Made by a program: the position numbers and the translations under genes. From positions 1-21,343 of the forward strand of contig JBDNCP010000084.1 in assembly GCA_046719575.1 (NCBI GenBank): DNA of 21,343 nucleotides, written 5' to 3'. Every line of letters starts with the position of its first letter. The stretch's first letter is position 1. Source of the stretch: Thermoleptolyngbya sp046719575. Its GTDB lineage: Bacteria > Cyanobacteriota > Cyanobacteriia > Elainellales > Elainellaceae. Below, piece after piece: positions 6,101 through 13,462 of the stretch. A model generated the notes under the pieces. That model worked only from the letters and a program-made list of their open reading frames with translations. It made no database searches and was not told the DNA's origin.

Positions 6101-7921
6101 ATGACGCTGACGCAAAATCCGCCAACTGTGCGGCAACAGGCTGGACGCACCGTGGGCAAATCCTACCAGTCGTTGGTAGTGATGCTTACCGTCACAGTGG
6201 CCCTGCTAGGAGGCATCGGCACTCGCCTGGCCTACCTGCAACTGGTGGAGGGGCAATACAATCGGCAACTGGCAGACGACAACCGCGTGCGGCTGATTCC
6301 ACGACAGCCAGAGCGGGGGCGCATCCTCGACCGCAAAGGACGGACGCTGGCAGGGAGCCGCCTTTCCTATGCGGTGTTTCTTTGGCCCATTGCCAATCGT
6401 CAGGCAGACTGGCGGCCCATCGTGAAGCGGCTGTCCACAATCCTCAATATTCCCGAAGAGAATATTCAAAAACGGCTGGATCAGGCGGGCTATAGCTCTC
6501 CGGAGTTGCTCCGCATTGCTCGTGGCATCAGTCCGGCTCAGGTGACGGCGCTGGCCGAGTTTAGCCAGCAGATGCCGGGGGTGCAGGTACAGGCAGAGGC
6601 GGTGCGCTACTATCCCCACGGGGACTTGGCGGCCCATGTTCTGGGTTATACGGGCGAAATGTCGGACGAAGACCTCGAACGGCGGCGCTCTGAAGGCTAT
6701 CGCCTGGGGGATGTGGTCGGGCAGATGGGCGTGGAAGCGGCCTTCGAGCGGCAACTCCGGGGACAGTGGGGCGGGCAGCAGGTCGAGGTTGATGGCATGG
6801 GCCATGTGCTGCGGGTGTTGGGCGAAAAGTCGGCACGGGCGGGCAATACCGTGACGCTAACGCTGGATCTGGATTTGCAAAAGGCGGCAGAAACCGTGCT
6901 GGGCGATCGCAAAGGGGCAATCGTCGCCCTCGATCCGCGCAATGGAGCCGTACTGGCGCTTGTCAGCCGTCCTGCGTTTGACCCCAATCTTTTCTCTACC
7001 CACATTACCGATGCCCAATGGCAGGAGCTTCAGAGCAAGTCCTACCCGTTTGTCAATCGGGCGCTCCAGGGCTATCCACCTGCCAGCACCTTTAAGATTG
7101 TCACTACAACTGCGGCGATCGAGTCGGGGCGCTATTCCCCTAGCACTGTCCTCGGTACACGCCCCTACATCGAAGTAGGTGGCATCAAGTTTTGGGATTG
7201 GAATAATGCAGGCTTTGGCCCGCTGGACTTTCGCGGAGCTATGGCTTGGAGCAGCGACACCTTTTTCTATCAAACCGCGATGGGCATGGGCCACGAGCCG
7301 CTGATTGAGTGGACGCGGCGCTACGGCTTTGGTCGGAAAACAGGCATTGAACTGGCGGCCGAAGAATCGGCGGGGTTGGTGCCCGATCCTGACTGGAAGC
7401 GCGAAAACCTGGATGAGGAGTGGTTTATCGGCGACACCATTAATATGTCTATTGGTCAGGGCTATATGCAGGCTTCGCCGCTCCAGGTGGCAGTGATGTT
7501 TGCCGTACCCGCGAATGGCGGCGATTTGGTGCGTCCTCACTTGCTCAAAGACCAGGAAGCGAGCCGCTCCTGGCGAACCCCGATTGGGCTGAGTCCGACG
7601 ACGCTGAGAATTTTGCAAGACGGTCTGCGGCGAGTGGTGAGCAGCGGCACGGGTAAGGTCATGAACACGCCCAGCCTACCGCCCAATGCGGGCAAGACGG
7701 GCACTGCCGAAGACCCGCCGCGAAAATCCCACGCTTGGTATGGCGGCTATGCTCCGCTAGATAATCCGGAGATTGTGGTGGTGGCGTTTATCGAAAACTC
7801 CTCCGAAGGCGGTGGTGGCAAGGTGGCTGCGCCGATGGTGAAGCAGGTTTTGGAAGCCTATTTCAACAACACCCAGCCCGATAATCAGGCTGCGCCCCAA
7901 GGCGGGATTGTGTCTGATTAG
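6101..7921 (+). CDS. mrdA: Penicillin-binding protein 2, elongation-specific transpeptidase
   Basis: The 606-aa class B penicillin-binding protein crosslinks peptidoglycan stem peptides during side-wall growth, as part of the rod complex with RodA and MreBCD. One membrane anchor is visible at about residues 24-48 (SLVVMLTVTVALLGGIGTRL). The PBP dimerisation region follows (RGRILDRKGRTLA, about 73-85). The transpeptidase domain has all three active-site motifs: S329-T-F-K, S384-S-D and K532-T-G. Residue spacing and length are normal for PBP2. The ATG at 6101 gives a typical short cytoplasmic tail. Only a weak AGAGGG lies 13 bases upstream. Its partners mreBCD lie on the same strand about 4 kb downstream. 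FtsI is less likely because of the early RGRILDR and GMGMGHEP-type PBP2 features. Confidence 0.9.
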   Translation: MTLTQNPPTVRQQAGRTVGKSYQSLVVMLTVTVALLGGIGTRLAYLQLVEGQYNRQLADDNRVRLIPRQPERGRILDRKGRTLAGSRLSYAVFLWPIANRQADWRPIVKRLSTILNIPEENIQKRLDQAGYSSPELLRIARGISPAQVTALAEFSQQMPGVQVQAEAVRYYPHGDLAAHVLGYTGEMSDEDLERRRSEGYRLGDVVGQMGVEAAFERQLRGQWGGQQVEVDGMGHVLRVLGEKSARAGNTVTLTLDLDLQKAAETVLGDRKGAIVALDPRNGAVLALVSRPAFDPNLFSTHITDAQWQELQSKSYPFVNRALQGYPPASTFKIVTTTAAIESGRYSPSTVLGTRPYIEVGGIKFWDWNNAGFGPLDFRGAMAWSSDTFFYQTAMGMGHEPLIEWTRRYGFGRKTGIELAAEESAGLVPDPDWKRENLDEEWFIGDTINMSIGQGYMQASPLQVAVMFAVPANGGDLVRPHLLKDQEASRSWRTPIGLSPTTLRILQDGLRRVVSSGTGKVMNTPSLPPNAGKTGTAEDPPRKSHAWYGGYAPLDNPEIVVVAFIENSSEGGGGKVAAPMVKQVLEAYFNNTQPDNQAAPQGGIVSD

Positions 7922-8147
7922 GCGGGTGCTGCTAGTGCGGCTTGCGCGGCTGAATTTGGGCGTGTTGTGAAGAGGCGATCGCCCACCGGGTTTATACCCG
8001 TTCGCTAAAAAAAGCGCTAGCGTGGCGATTGGGGATTCTCGGATGGCAAAGGGTGGAACGAGTCCGACGGCTCCACTGCCAATCCTGGATAATGTCCTGT
8101 CTTTGAACCAGGGCTGGGTTCCCGGTCTGTCATGTTTCTGGTTTTGT

Positions 8148-9755
8148 ATGTCTAGAAGTCGATTCATTACGCTTTTTCGTCGAGCCTATCGAATTTCGCA
8201 ATGGTCTGAACAAACGCAAATGCCCCTGCCCGAAGCGGCGGGATGGCTAGATGCACGCCTGTCGCGGCGGCGCGTGTTGCAGGCAGGCGCGGTGCTGGGT
8301 GGCACGCTGGGGCTGGGGGGGCTGGGGATACACGACTCGGTAGGGAGCGATCGCCCTCGTGCGTCTGGGCTGGCGTTTGGGCAGGGCGATCGCTCCAGCG
8401 CCAACCAATCGCCCGTGCTGATTGTGGGCGCTGGGGTGGCTGGATTAACGGCGGCCTATCGGCTCCAGCAGGCGGGTGTGTCGTTCGAGCTTGTCGAAGC
8501 GAGTTCTCGCATTGGCGGTCGGCTGCGGAGCGTGCGAAATCCCAACGGGCTGCCGGGAATGGTGGAGTTGGGCGGCGAATTTATCGACACGCGCCACACC
8601 CATGTCCGCGCTTTGGCAGCAGAGTTGGGGCTGGAACTGTCTGACCTGCGGGCAGCGGATGCAGGTCTGGAGCCGGAAGTGCTGTATTTCCAGGGGCAGA
8701 AGGTCAGCCATGAGTCGGTCGTGGAGCAGTTTGCACCCCTGGCCAGGCGAATTACGCAAGACCTGCTGGCAATGGGGCGAGGGATTACCTATCGCCAGCA
8801 CAATGACCATGCGGCCAAACTCGATCGCCTGTCTTTGGCAGAGTATTTGGATACGGCAGAGATCGACCCGGTGATCAACCAACTGGTGCGGGTCGCCTAC
8901 ATCACCGAATTTGGGCGAGACGCAGAAGATCTGTCTTGTTTGAACATGCTCTACCTGATTGGGGCAGAAGTGGGGCAGTGGAGTACCTATGGCGACAGTG
9001 ACGAGCGCTGGCATGTAGTGGGCGGCAACCAGTCCATTCCAGAGGCGCTGGCAAAACGGCTGAAGGGGGCGATCGCCCTTAACACGTCTTTGGAATCGAT
9101 TCGCACAGCCCCAGATGGCCGCTATCGCGTCAGCCTGCGACAAGACGGCCAGAGCATTGAGCGCAGCTACGAGAAAGTGCTGCTGACCGTGCCCTTTTCG
9201 GTGCTGCGGCAGGTGGAACTGGCCGTAGATTTGCCGCCTGTGAAACAAAAGGCGATCGCCGAGTTGGGCTATGGCACCAGCAGCAAACTGGCCGTGCCCT
9301 TCAAAGAACGCATCTGGCGCACCCGCTACGGCTCCACCATCAGCGTCTACACCGACCTAGACTTTCAGAACACCTGGGAAAGCGCCCGCTACTCGGCTGG
9401 ACCAAGCGCTTGGGTGACCGACCTGCGGGCCGGGCGACAGGGCTTGCTGCTGGCGGCCGACAGCCCTGCTGCTCAGGCCAAAGCGCTCACCGCTGATCTA
9501 GATCAAATTTTTCCGGGGATTGCCAGCGTGCAGGAGGGGCGATCGCTCCGAGCCATCTGGGCCGCAGAACCCCACGCCCTGGGGTCCTATTCGTGCTACA
9601 GGCCGGGCCAGTGGACGGCGATCGCTGGAGCCGAAATTGAGCGCGTGGGCAATCTCTGGTTTGCGGGAGAACACTGCTCTCTGGAGTCTCAGGGCTATAT
9701 GAATGGCGCAGTAGAAACGGCTGAAATCGCTGTCCGCAGCATCCTTGAGGCCTAA
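8148..9755 (+). CDS. Flavin amine oxidase family protein with Tat signal
   Basis: The 535-aa protein belongs to the flavin-containing amine oxidase (MAO/polyamine oxidase-like) family. It has a dinucleotide-binding motif VLIVGAGVAGLTAAYRL (GxGxxG at 94-99), then ELVEASSRIGGR with the acidic residue that binds FAD ribose, and the C-terminal flavin motif LWFAGEHCS...GYMNGAVETAE. The N-terminus carries a twin-arginine signal, SRRRVLQ at about 39-45, followed by a Gly/Leu-rich stretch, so a folded FAD protein is probably exported by Tat. The frame is open from 8022, but the first 42 codons look non-coding; I prefer the ATG at 8148 (MSRSRFITLF), with 8220 as a shorter option. The substrate cannot be read from sequence; a polyamine or amino acid is possible. 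A strong terminator follows. Confidence 0.85.
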   Translation: MSRSRFITLFRRAYRISQWSEQTQMPLPEAAGWLDARLSRRRVLQAGAVLGGTLGLGGLGIHDSVGSDRPRASGLAFGQGDRSSANQSPVLIVGAGVAGLTAAYRLQQAGVSFELVEASSRIGGRLRSVRNPNGLPGMVELGGEFIDTRHTHVRALAAELGLELSDLRAADAGLEPEVLYFQGQKVSHESVVEQFAPLARRITQDLLAMGRGITYRQHNDHAAKLDRLSLAEYLDTAEIDPVINQLVRVAYITEFGRDAEDLSCLNMLYLIGAEVGQWSTYGDSDERWHVVGGNQSIPEALAKRLKGAIALNTSLESIRTAPDGRYRVSLRQDGQSIERSYEKVLLTVPFSVLRQVELAVDLPPVKQKAIAELGYGTSSKLAVPFKERIWRTRYGSTISVYTDLDFQNTWESARYSAGPSAWVTDLRAGRQGLLLAADSPAAQAKALTADLDQIFPGIASVQEGRSLRAIWAAEPHALGSYSCYRPGQWTAIAGAEIERVGNLWFAGEHCSLESQGYMNGAVETAEIAVRSILEA

Positions 9756-9793
9756 AAGCTGACCAGACTTGCCAGGTTCATCAGATCTCATCA

Positions 9794-9832
9794 AAACCCC
9801 TGGCAAAATTCTAGTTTCTGCCAGGGGTTTTT
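9794..9832 (+). terminator. Strong Rho-independent terminator after the amine oxidase gene
   Basis: A perfect 9-bp stem CCCCTGGCA/TGCCAGGGG (9797-9805 and 9819-9827) is followed by TTTTT. The left arm is preceded by AAAA, so the structure could also work on the minus strand, where it would end the transcript of the small peptide gene at 9878-10018. Confidence 0.92.
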
Positions 9833-9839
9833 CTCGTTT

Positions 9840-9861
9840 ACATTGCAACTACATTGCAACT
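9840..9861. repeat. 11-bp tandem duplication
   Basis: ACATTGCAACT is present twice in a row (9840-9850 and 9851-9861), between the terminator and the 3' end of the small peptide gene. Confidence 0.75.
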
Positions 9862-9877
9862 GTGCGATCGCCCAAGC

Positions 9878-10018
9878 CTAGTCGCCACCGCCACCCGATC
9901 CAACACAGCGAGTTCCGTTCAAAGGGCAAGTGCTGGTTCCTCTCCGAGCAAACGCTGCTGGGGCGACGGCTGTGAACAGCACCAGCGCAAACAGCGCCAT
10001 GAGAACAATCCGTTTCAT
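9878..10018 (-). CDS. Small exported peptide, 46 aa, two cysteines and a Gly-rich tail
   Basis: A short minus-strand gene has a perfect AGGAGG six bases before its ATG (10018-10016) and ends in TAG at 9880-9878. The product has a classic Sec signal peptide: MKR, a hydrophobic core (IVLMALFALVLFTAVAP) and an AFA cleavage site after residue 24. The predicted mature part is only 22 residues, basic at its start (RRGTS), with two cysteines eight positions apart (CPLNGTRC) and a GSGGGGD end. I recognise no family. The cysteines could form one disulfide outside the cytoplasm. It has its own structured leader and probably shares the bidirectional terminator at 9794-9832. Codon use and signal make it a convincing gene despite its size. 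Confidence 0.8.
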   Translation of the reverse strand: MKRIVLMALFALVLFTAVAPAAFARRGTSTCPLNGTRCVGSGGGGD

Positions 10019-10024
10019 CGTGAA

Positions 10025-10030
10025 CCTCCT
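10025..10030 (-). promoter_or_regulatory. Perfect ribosome binding site of the small peptide gene
   Basis: The minus strand reads AGGAGG, then TTCACG, then ATG. This full-length match at ideal spacing is the strongest ribosome site seen in the window and decides the start of the 46-aa peptide gene. Confidence 0.88.
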
Positions 10031-10048
10031 AGATGTCAGCCAATTCGT

Positions 10049-10092
10049 GGAAGGTTCCGGCCCGCCACTGGCAAGGCTTTGGAGACCCTTCC
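10049..10092 (-). promoter_or_regulatory. Stem-loop in the leader of the small peptide gene
   Basis: On the minus strand GGAAGG (10092-10087) pairs with CCTTCC (10054-10049). The interior holds a second stem with GCC..GCC pairing GGC..GGC around an AGT loop (within about 10058-10075). The structure ends 19 bases before the ribosome binding site. I could not match it to a known riboswitch; the glutamine (downstream-peptide) motif core GGAAGTAGG is absent. A regulatory role is inference. Confidence 0.5.
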
Positions 10093-10133
10093 GGGATGAC
10101 TCATATCTTGGGGGTTCTGGCTGAAGATCAACT

Positions 10134-10165
10134 AAGGTAGTCCTGAGTTCTTCAGGAACCTTTTT
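10134..10165 (+). terminator. Terminator-like hairpin on the + strand, no + gene ahead of it
   Basis: The stem TCCTGA/TCAGGA (10141-10146 and 10152-10157) is extended by AAGGT/ACCTT across an AG bulge and runs into TTTTT (10161-10165). By form it is a + strand Rho-independent terminator. The only + strand gene upstream already ends at 9794-9832, so this site could end an unseen + transcript that overlaps the small peptide gene in antisense, or simply be a leader hairpin on the minus strand. Confidence 0.5.
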
Positions 10166-10293
10166 GTGAAGAAGCTGAAGCGAACTTGAGAATACGCCGA
10201 ACTTTTGGTAAAGTCCTGCGTGAAACGAGCGGAGAATCAGCTAGCGTTCGTCAAACGGGCGATCGCTCCCCGACAAAACTCCAGCCCTCCTCT

Positions 10294-10662
10294 CTAGAAC
10301 TCATCGTCGGCATAGCCGCCAGAGGCCGCCGCCGCTTCAGTATCTCGCTTAGACCCCAGCAACTCCATCCGGTCAACCCGAATCACAGGCGCAGAGCGAT
10401 CAGCCCCAGTATTGCGATCCTTCCAATATTCAAACTTCAGCGAACCTGTAACCCCAATTAGACTGCCTTTGCGGACGTAATTCGCAGCTACCTCAGCCGT
10501 CTTGCCCCACATCTCCAGGTTGAACCAGTCTGGCTCGTCGCTATTACGAGTGCGGCGATTCACGGCCAGCGTAAACTTACAGACCACGCTGCCCGACTCA
10601 AAATACTTTACATCCGGATCACGACCCGCTCGACCCACCAGAGTAACGACATTCAAGCTCAT
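10294..10662 (-). CDS. ssb: Single-stranded DNA-binding protein
   Basis: The 122-aa protein coats single-stranded DNA in replication, repair and recombination. It is a single OB-fold: MSLNVVTLVGRAGRDPDVKYF, then FTLAVNR and WFNLEMWGKTAEVAANYVRKGSLIGV. The C-terminus ends in an acidic tip, ADDEF, the tail used to recruit partner proteins. The linker between is very short, which is usual in cyanobacteria. The ATG at 10662-10660 gives the family's usual start; an in-frame TTG at 10677 would add five residues. GGGGA lies 8 bases upstream. It is divergent from mreB, an arrangement seen in many cyanobacteria, but here 1.5 kb separates them. Confidence 0.95.
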   Translation of the reverse strand: MSLNVVTLVGRAGRDPDVKYFESGSVVCKFTLAVNRRTRNSDEPDWFNLEMWGKTAEVAANYVRKGSLIGVTGSLKFEYWKDRNTGADRSAPVIRVDRMELLGSKRDTEAAAASGGYADDEF

Positions 10663-10987
10663 CGGAAATTTCCCCAAACCGAGTCAGAATTTTGAAATTT
10701 GAAAACGGAAACCCAGCCAGATACACAAAAAATTGAGTTGATTAACCCTTATCTAAAGCTCATTCCTAAAACTAAGTAGATGGACACAAAAAACATACAA
10801 ACTAGAGTCCTATGCCGCCCCTTCATCGAGTAACGCAGGGTTTGGAATCCGGTTTTAATTTGGTTTACCTACTCAATTTCTATAAAAGCTGACAGGAACG
10901 ATTAGAATTGCATATCATCTCAATCTAGTATATCTGTCCTAATTCTAGCAGGATTAACCAGCTTTTGAAGCTGTCGTCCCCTCAATT

Positions 10988-11019
10988 GCCGTACGATTCT
11001 GCTGCCGTACGATTCTGCT
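10988..11019. repeat. 16-bp perfect tandem duplication
   Basis: GCCGTACGATTCTGCT occurs twice without a gap (10988-11003 and 11004-11019). It contains the palindrome CGTACG. Confidence 0.85.
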
Positions 11020-11180
11020 CAGGCTTTTCGCTTGGTTGACTGACCAATCTTTTTGCCTAAGCTAGGTTGAGCAATGTCAAACCCAGTACCAGCTTAGATT
11101 CGGTTGGGTTACGCTGAACGCCAACCCAATCTACTGGTCTGGCAGGACTTACCGGCAGGACTTAGATAATGGATTGGTGC

Positions 11181-11227
11181 TTCGACTGCGCTCAGCACGC
11201 AATAGTTAAGGGGTGAGCGCAGTCGAA
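11181..11227. repeat. 14-bp perfect inverted repeat
   Basis: TTCGACTGCGCTCA (11181-11194) and its exact complement TGAGCGCAGTCGAA (11214-11227) flank a 19-base spacer. From memory, similar TTCGACTGCGCTCAG hairpins are dispersed in other cyanobacterial genomes, so this is likely a member of an interspersed repeat family. Confidence 0.75.
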
Positions 11228-11290
11228 CCCTGGACTGTCACATCGACTTGGCCCTGTCAAACCACTACGCGCAGATCAAGCTTGCAGGAG

Positions 11291-11332
11291 TTTTGCCCGT
11301 CAATCAGATTTTTTTGCCCGTCAATCAGATTT
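11291..11332. repeat. 21-bp tandem duplication
   Basis: Two copies of a 21-mer with core GCCCGTCAATCAG flanked by T-runs lie at 11291-11311 and 11312-11332. Confidence 0.85.
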
Positions 11333-11421
11333 TTTCGCTTTAGCAAGCGCTGGAAAAACCTCAAATCGCCTTAGTGGGCGATCGCGCAGTTGGCGATCGC
11401 CCACATCCCATTCATCCTCCG

Positions 11422-11449
11422 GCAATCTGCAAGTAGCAATCTGCAAGTA
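11422..11449. repeat. 14-bp perfect tandem duplication
   Basis: GCAATCTGCAAGTA is repeated head to tail (11422-11435 and 11436-11449). Confidence 0.85.
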
Positions 11450-11598
11450 TCTTGCGCCACAGGGGTCCATTTTGCGGTATTGTGGCGGGGTACAGTCCGT
11501 TAGGGTCTGATAACAAAATCGAGCTAGCCGATTGCAACGGGCCGATTGCGGCGGGATGTTAGCGGTTGGACTGCAAGGGCGATCGCCCTTGTGCGTTC

Positions 11599-11623
11599 AA
11601 ATAAACCAAGCAAATAAACCAAA
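11599..11623. repeat. 13-bp tandem duplication
   Basis: AAATAAACCAA recurs with a 13-bp period (first copy from 11599, second from 11612). Confidence 0.75.
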
Positions 11624-11652
11624 CCCGATCAGCACCGTTTCCCTATTCCGAC

Positions 11653-11681
11653 TAGACGGTTGACAAAAATCGTAATACAAT
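11653..11681 (+). promoter_or_regulatory. Possible promoter upstream of mreB
   Basis: TAGACG (11653-11658) and TACAAT (11676-11681) are 17 bases apart, a fair -35/-10 pair. A better -35 word, TTGACA (11660-11665), is only 10 bases from the -10. If used, the mreB leader would be about 500 bases. Weak evidence. Confidence 0.25.
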
Positions 11682-11817
11682 CCCATCGGCGGAGTTGCTG
11701 CACCGTGCCTAATCTCCCCTACATCTTTAAAAGTAATCTCTGAGGAGCCTTGGTTGGAACTCTGAGATAGTGTTTAGAGACATTCAGATTGGAGACCCCT
11801 AGGTTGAAGACATCATC

Positions 11818-11862
11818 TTGGAGGCACTGAGTCTGGAGACACTGAGTTTGGAGACACTGAAC
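11818..11862. repeat. 15-bp tandem repeat, three clear copies plus decayed ones
   Basis: TTGGAGRCACTGAGT-like units lie at 11818-11832, 11833-11847 and 11848-11862. Weaker relatives precede them from about 11775 (for example attggagacc, ttgaagacat). The period is a multiple of three, so frames through it give five-residue repeats, but no start or ribosome site supports translation. Confidence 0.8.
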
Positions 11863-11923
11863 ATTTGCAGGCATCAAACTTAAAACTGACAGGCATCCAA
11901 CTTGGTATCCCAAAGCAGAGAGG

Positions 11924-11959
11924 GTGAGCTTAAGACATAGCGTGAGCTTAAGACGCAGC
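11924..11959. repeat. 18-bp tandem duplication
   Basis: Two copies beginning GTGAGCTTAAGAC lie at 11924-11941 and 11942-11959 and differ at two positions. Confidence 0.85.
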
Positions 11960-12189
11960 AAATCTGGGCAGCATCAACAGCAAAACCGCTTTTCGAAGCA
12001 AAGAAAATCCCCAAGAGGGAGGTTCAAATCATCGCAGACCATCCACAAACTTAACCCTGAGCATTGTCATCACCTGAGCGTTGTCTTCTATCTAAGAATC
12101 TTTAGTCAGATGCCAGTCAAAGGCTTTACCGTTATCAGGGCATTTGAGTCAGCGCAGTACTGTTTTTGTAACTAGGAGCTTGTTAGCTA

Positions 12190-13233
12190 GTGGGACTCTT
12201 TAAACGCTTCTCGTTGTCACGCGACATGGGTATCGACCTGGGCACAGCAAACACCCTGGTCTATGTTTCGGGTCGGGGCATTGTGCTTCAAGAGCCATCC
12301 GTAGTAGCCATCGATCAGAACGAGAAAGTACCCCTAGCCGTTGGCGAAGATGCCAAGAAGATGCTGGGACGGACACCCGGAAACGTCATGGCCCTGCGTC
12401 CCCTGCGTGATGGAGTAATTGCAGACTTTGACACGGCTGAGCTTATGCTCAAGCACTTCATCCGCCGTGTTCATGAAGGTCGGACGCTGGTTTCCCCCCG
12501 CATTGTGATTGGTATCCCCAGTGGCGTGACGGGCGTTGAGCGTCGGGCTGTGATGGAAGCAGCATCCCAGGCGGGGGCCCGTGATGTTTATCTGATTGAT
12601 GAACCCGTAGCAGCGGCGATTGGGGCAGGTCTGCCTGTCGCGGAACCGACGGGCAACATGATCATCGACATCGGCGGCGGCACCACCGAGGTCGCGGTGC
12701 TGAGCTTGCAGGGCACAGTGCTAAGCGAATCGGTGCGGGTGGCTGGCGACGAGCTAAGCGAGGCCATTTCCCAATACATGAAAAAGGTTCACAACCTGGT
12801 AATTGGGGAACGCACCGCAGAAGAAATCAAAATTACCGTCGGCTCTGCCTATCCAACAGACAACCACGACGACATCATCATGGATGTGCGCGGGCTGCAC
12901 TTGCTGTCGGGGCTACCTCGCACCGTTTCAGTGAAAGCGCCAGAGATTCGCGAAGCCATGGCTGAACCTCTGTCGGTCATCATCGAAGCGGTCAAGCGAA
13001 CGCTAGAGCGCACCCCTCCTGAACTGGCGGCAGACATCATCGACCGAGGGATTATGCTGGCAGGGGGCGGAGCGCTACTGCGGGGGCTAGATACACTGAT
13101 CAGCCACGAAACGGGGATTGTGGTTCACGTCGCGGCTGACCCGCTAAGCTGCGTGGTGCTGGGCACTGGGCGCGTGCTAGAGAACTTCAAACAGCTTGAG
13201 CGCGTCTTTAGCGGTCACTCCCGCAGCATGTAG
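12190..13233 (+). CDS. mreB: Rod-shape determining actin-like protein MreB
   Basis: The 347-aa bacterial actin forms short membrane-bound filaments that steer side-wall synthesis. Actin-fold nucleotide motifs are visible: phosphate 1 DMGIDLGTANTLVY near the N-terminus, phosphate 2 IIDIGGGTTEVAVLS in the middle and the adenosine motif GIMLAGGGALLRGLD near the C-terminus. MreB-specific blocks PSGVTGVERRAV and DEPVAAAIGAGLPV are intact. Length is normal. The start is a GTG at 12190 (reads MGLFKRFSLSRD), since the first ATG falls inside the first strand; AGGAG lies 11 bases upstream, longer than usual spacing. GTG plus wide spacing may limit translation. It leads mreC by 229 bp, and the three genes probably form one operon. 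Confidence 0.97.
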   Translation: MGLFKRFSLSRDMGIDLGTANTLVYVSGRGIVLQEPSVVAIDQNEKVPLAVGEDAKKMLGRTPGNVMALRPLRDGVIADFDTAELMLKHFIRRVHEGRTLVSPRIVIGIPSGVTGVERRAVMEAASQAGARDVYLIDEPVAAAIGAGLPVAEPTGNMIIDIGGGTTEVAVLSLQGTVLSESVRVAGDELSEAISQYMKKVHNLVIGERTAEEIKITVGSAYPTDNHDDIIMDVRGLHLLSGLPRTVSVKAPEIREAMAEPLSVIIEAVKRTLERTPPELAADIIDRGIMLAGGGALLRGLDTLISHETGIVVHVAADPLSCVVLGTGRVLENFKQLERVFSGHSRSM

Positions 13234-13462
13234 TTTATATCTACATCCGCAGTCTGTAGGCAATAAGGTGAGGGCACATGCTTCACAGATTGGCTGAACA
13301 GGAGTCCTGAACTGAAGTTCTGGATGAGTATTCTGAGCTTCCGTCAGGGCTTAGGCTGGAATCTGTATCGCAGGATCAGAATCTTAGCATTCCGGATCAG
13401 AATTTCCAGAATGTATAGGGAGACTCGTCTGAAGCGCTGGCGATGAGGGTTGAGCGTGATTC

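Larger units (their letters stand above)
10663..12189. other. 1.5-kb spacer between divergent ssb and mreB, rich in short duplications
   Basis: No convincing gene was found. Open frames at 11719-11961 (minus) and 11924-12175 (plus) are largely built from tandem repeats and low-complexity sequence. The spacer holds at least six different short head-to-tail duplications, a 14-bp perfect inverted repeat, three HIP1 octamers in 11379-11585 and a possible promoter near 11653. A 7-bp inverted repeat CGCCACA/TGTGGCG also occurs at about 11455-11487. A non-coding RNA cannot be excluded, but nothing matches a tRNA, tmRNA, RNase P RNA or Yfr1. Confidence 0.65.

Noticed and set aside
6192..7618. Several long frames on both strands across mrdA
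   Set aside because: They are shadows of the GC-rich mrdA coding sequence, which has all PBP2 motifs.
10049..10092. Cobalamin or glutamine riboswitch
   Set aside because: A GCCACTG string appears only on the non-transcribed strand, and the conserved cores of both classes are missing.
10988..11959. CRISPR array
   Set aside because: The repeats are direct tandem duplications of different units without spacers, and there are no cas genes.
11719..11961. Minus-strand frame with CLQTQ repeats resembling pentapeptide repeats
   Set aside because: The periodicity comes from a 15-bp DNA tandem repeat; there is no ribosome site, and the residues do not keep the A(D/N)LXX pattern.
11924..12175. Open + strand frame of 83 codons before mreB
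   Set aside because: It begins inside an 18-bp tandem duplication, is low complexity, and has no ribosome site or family resemblance.
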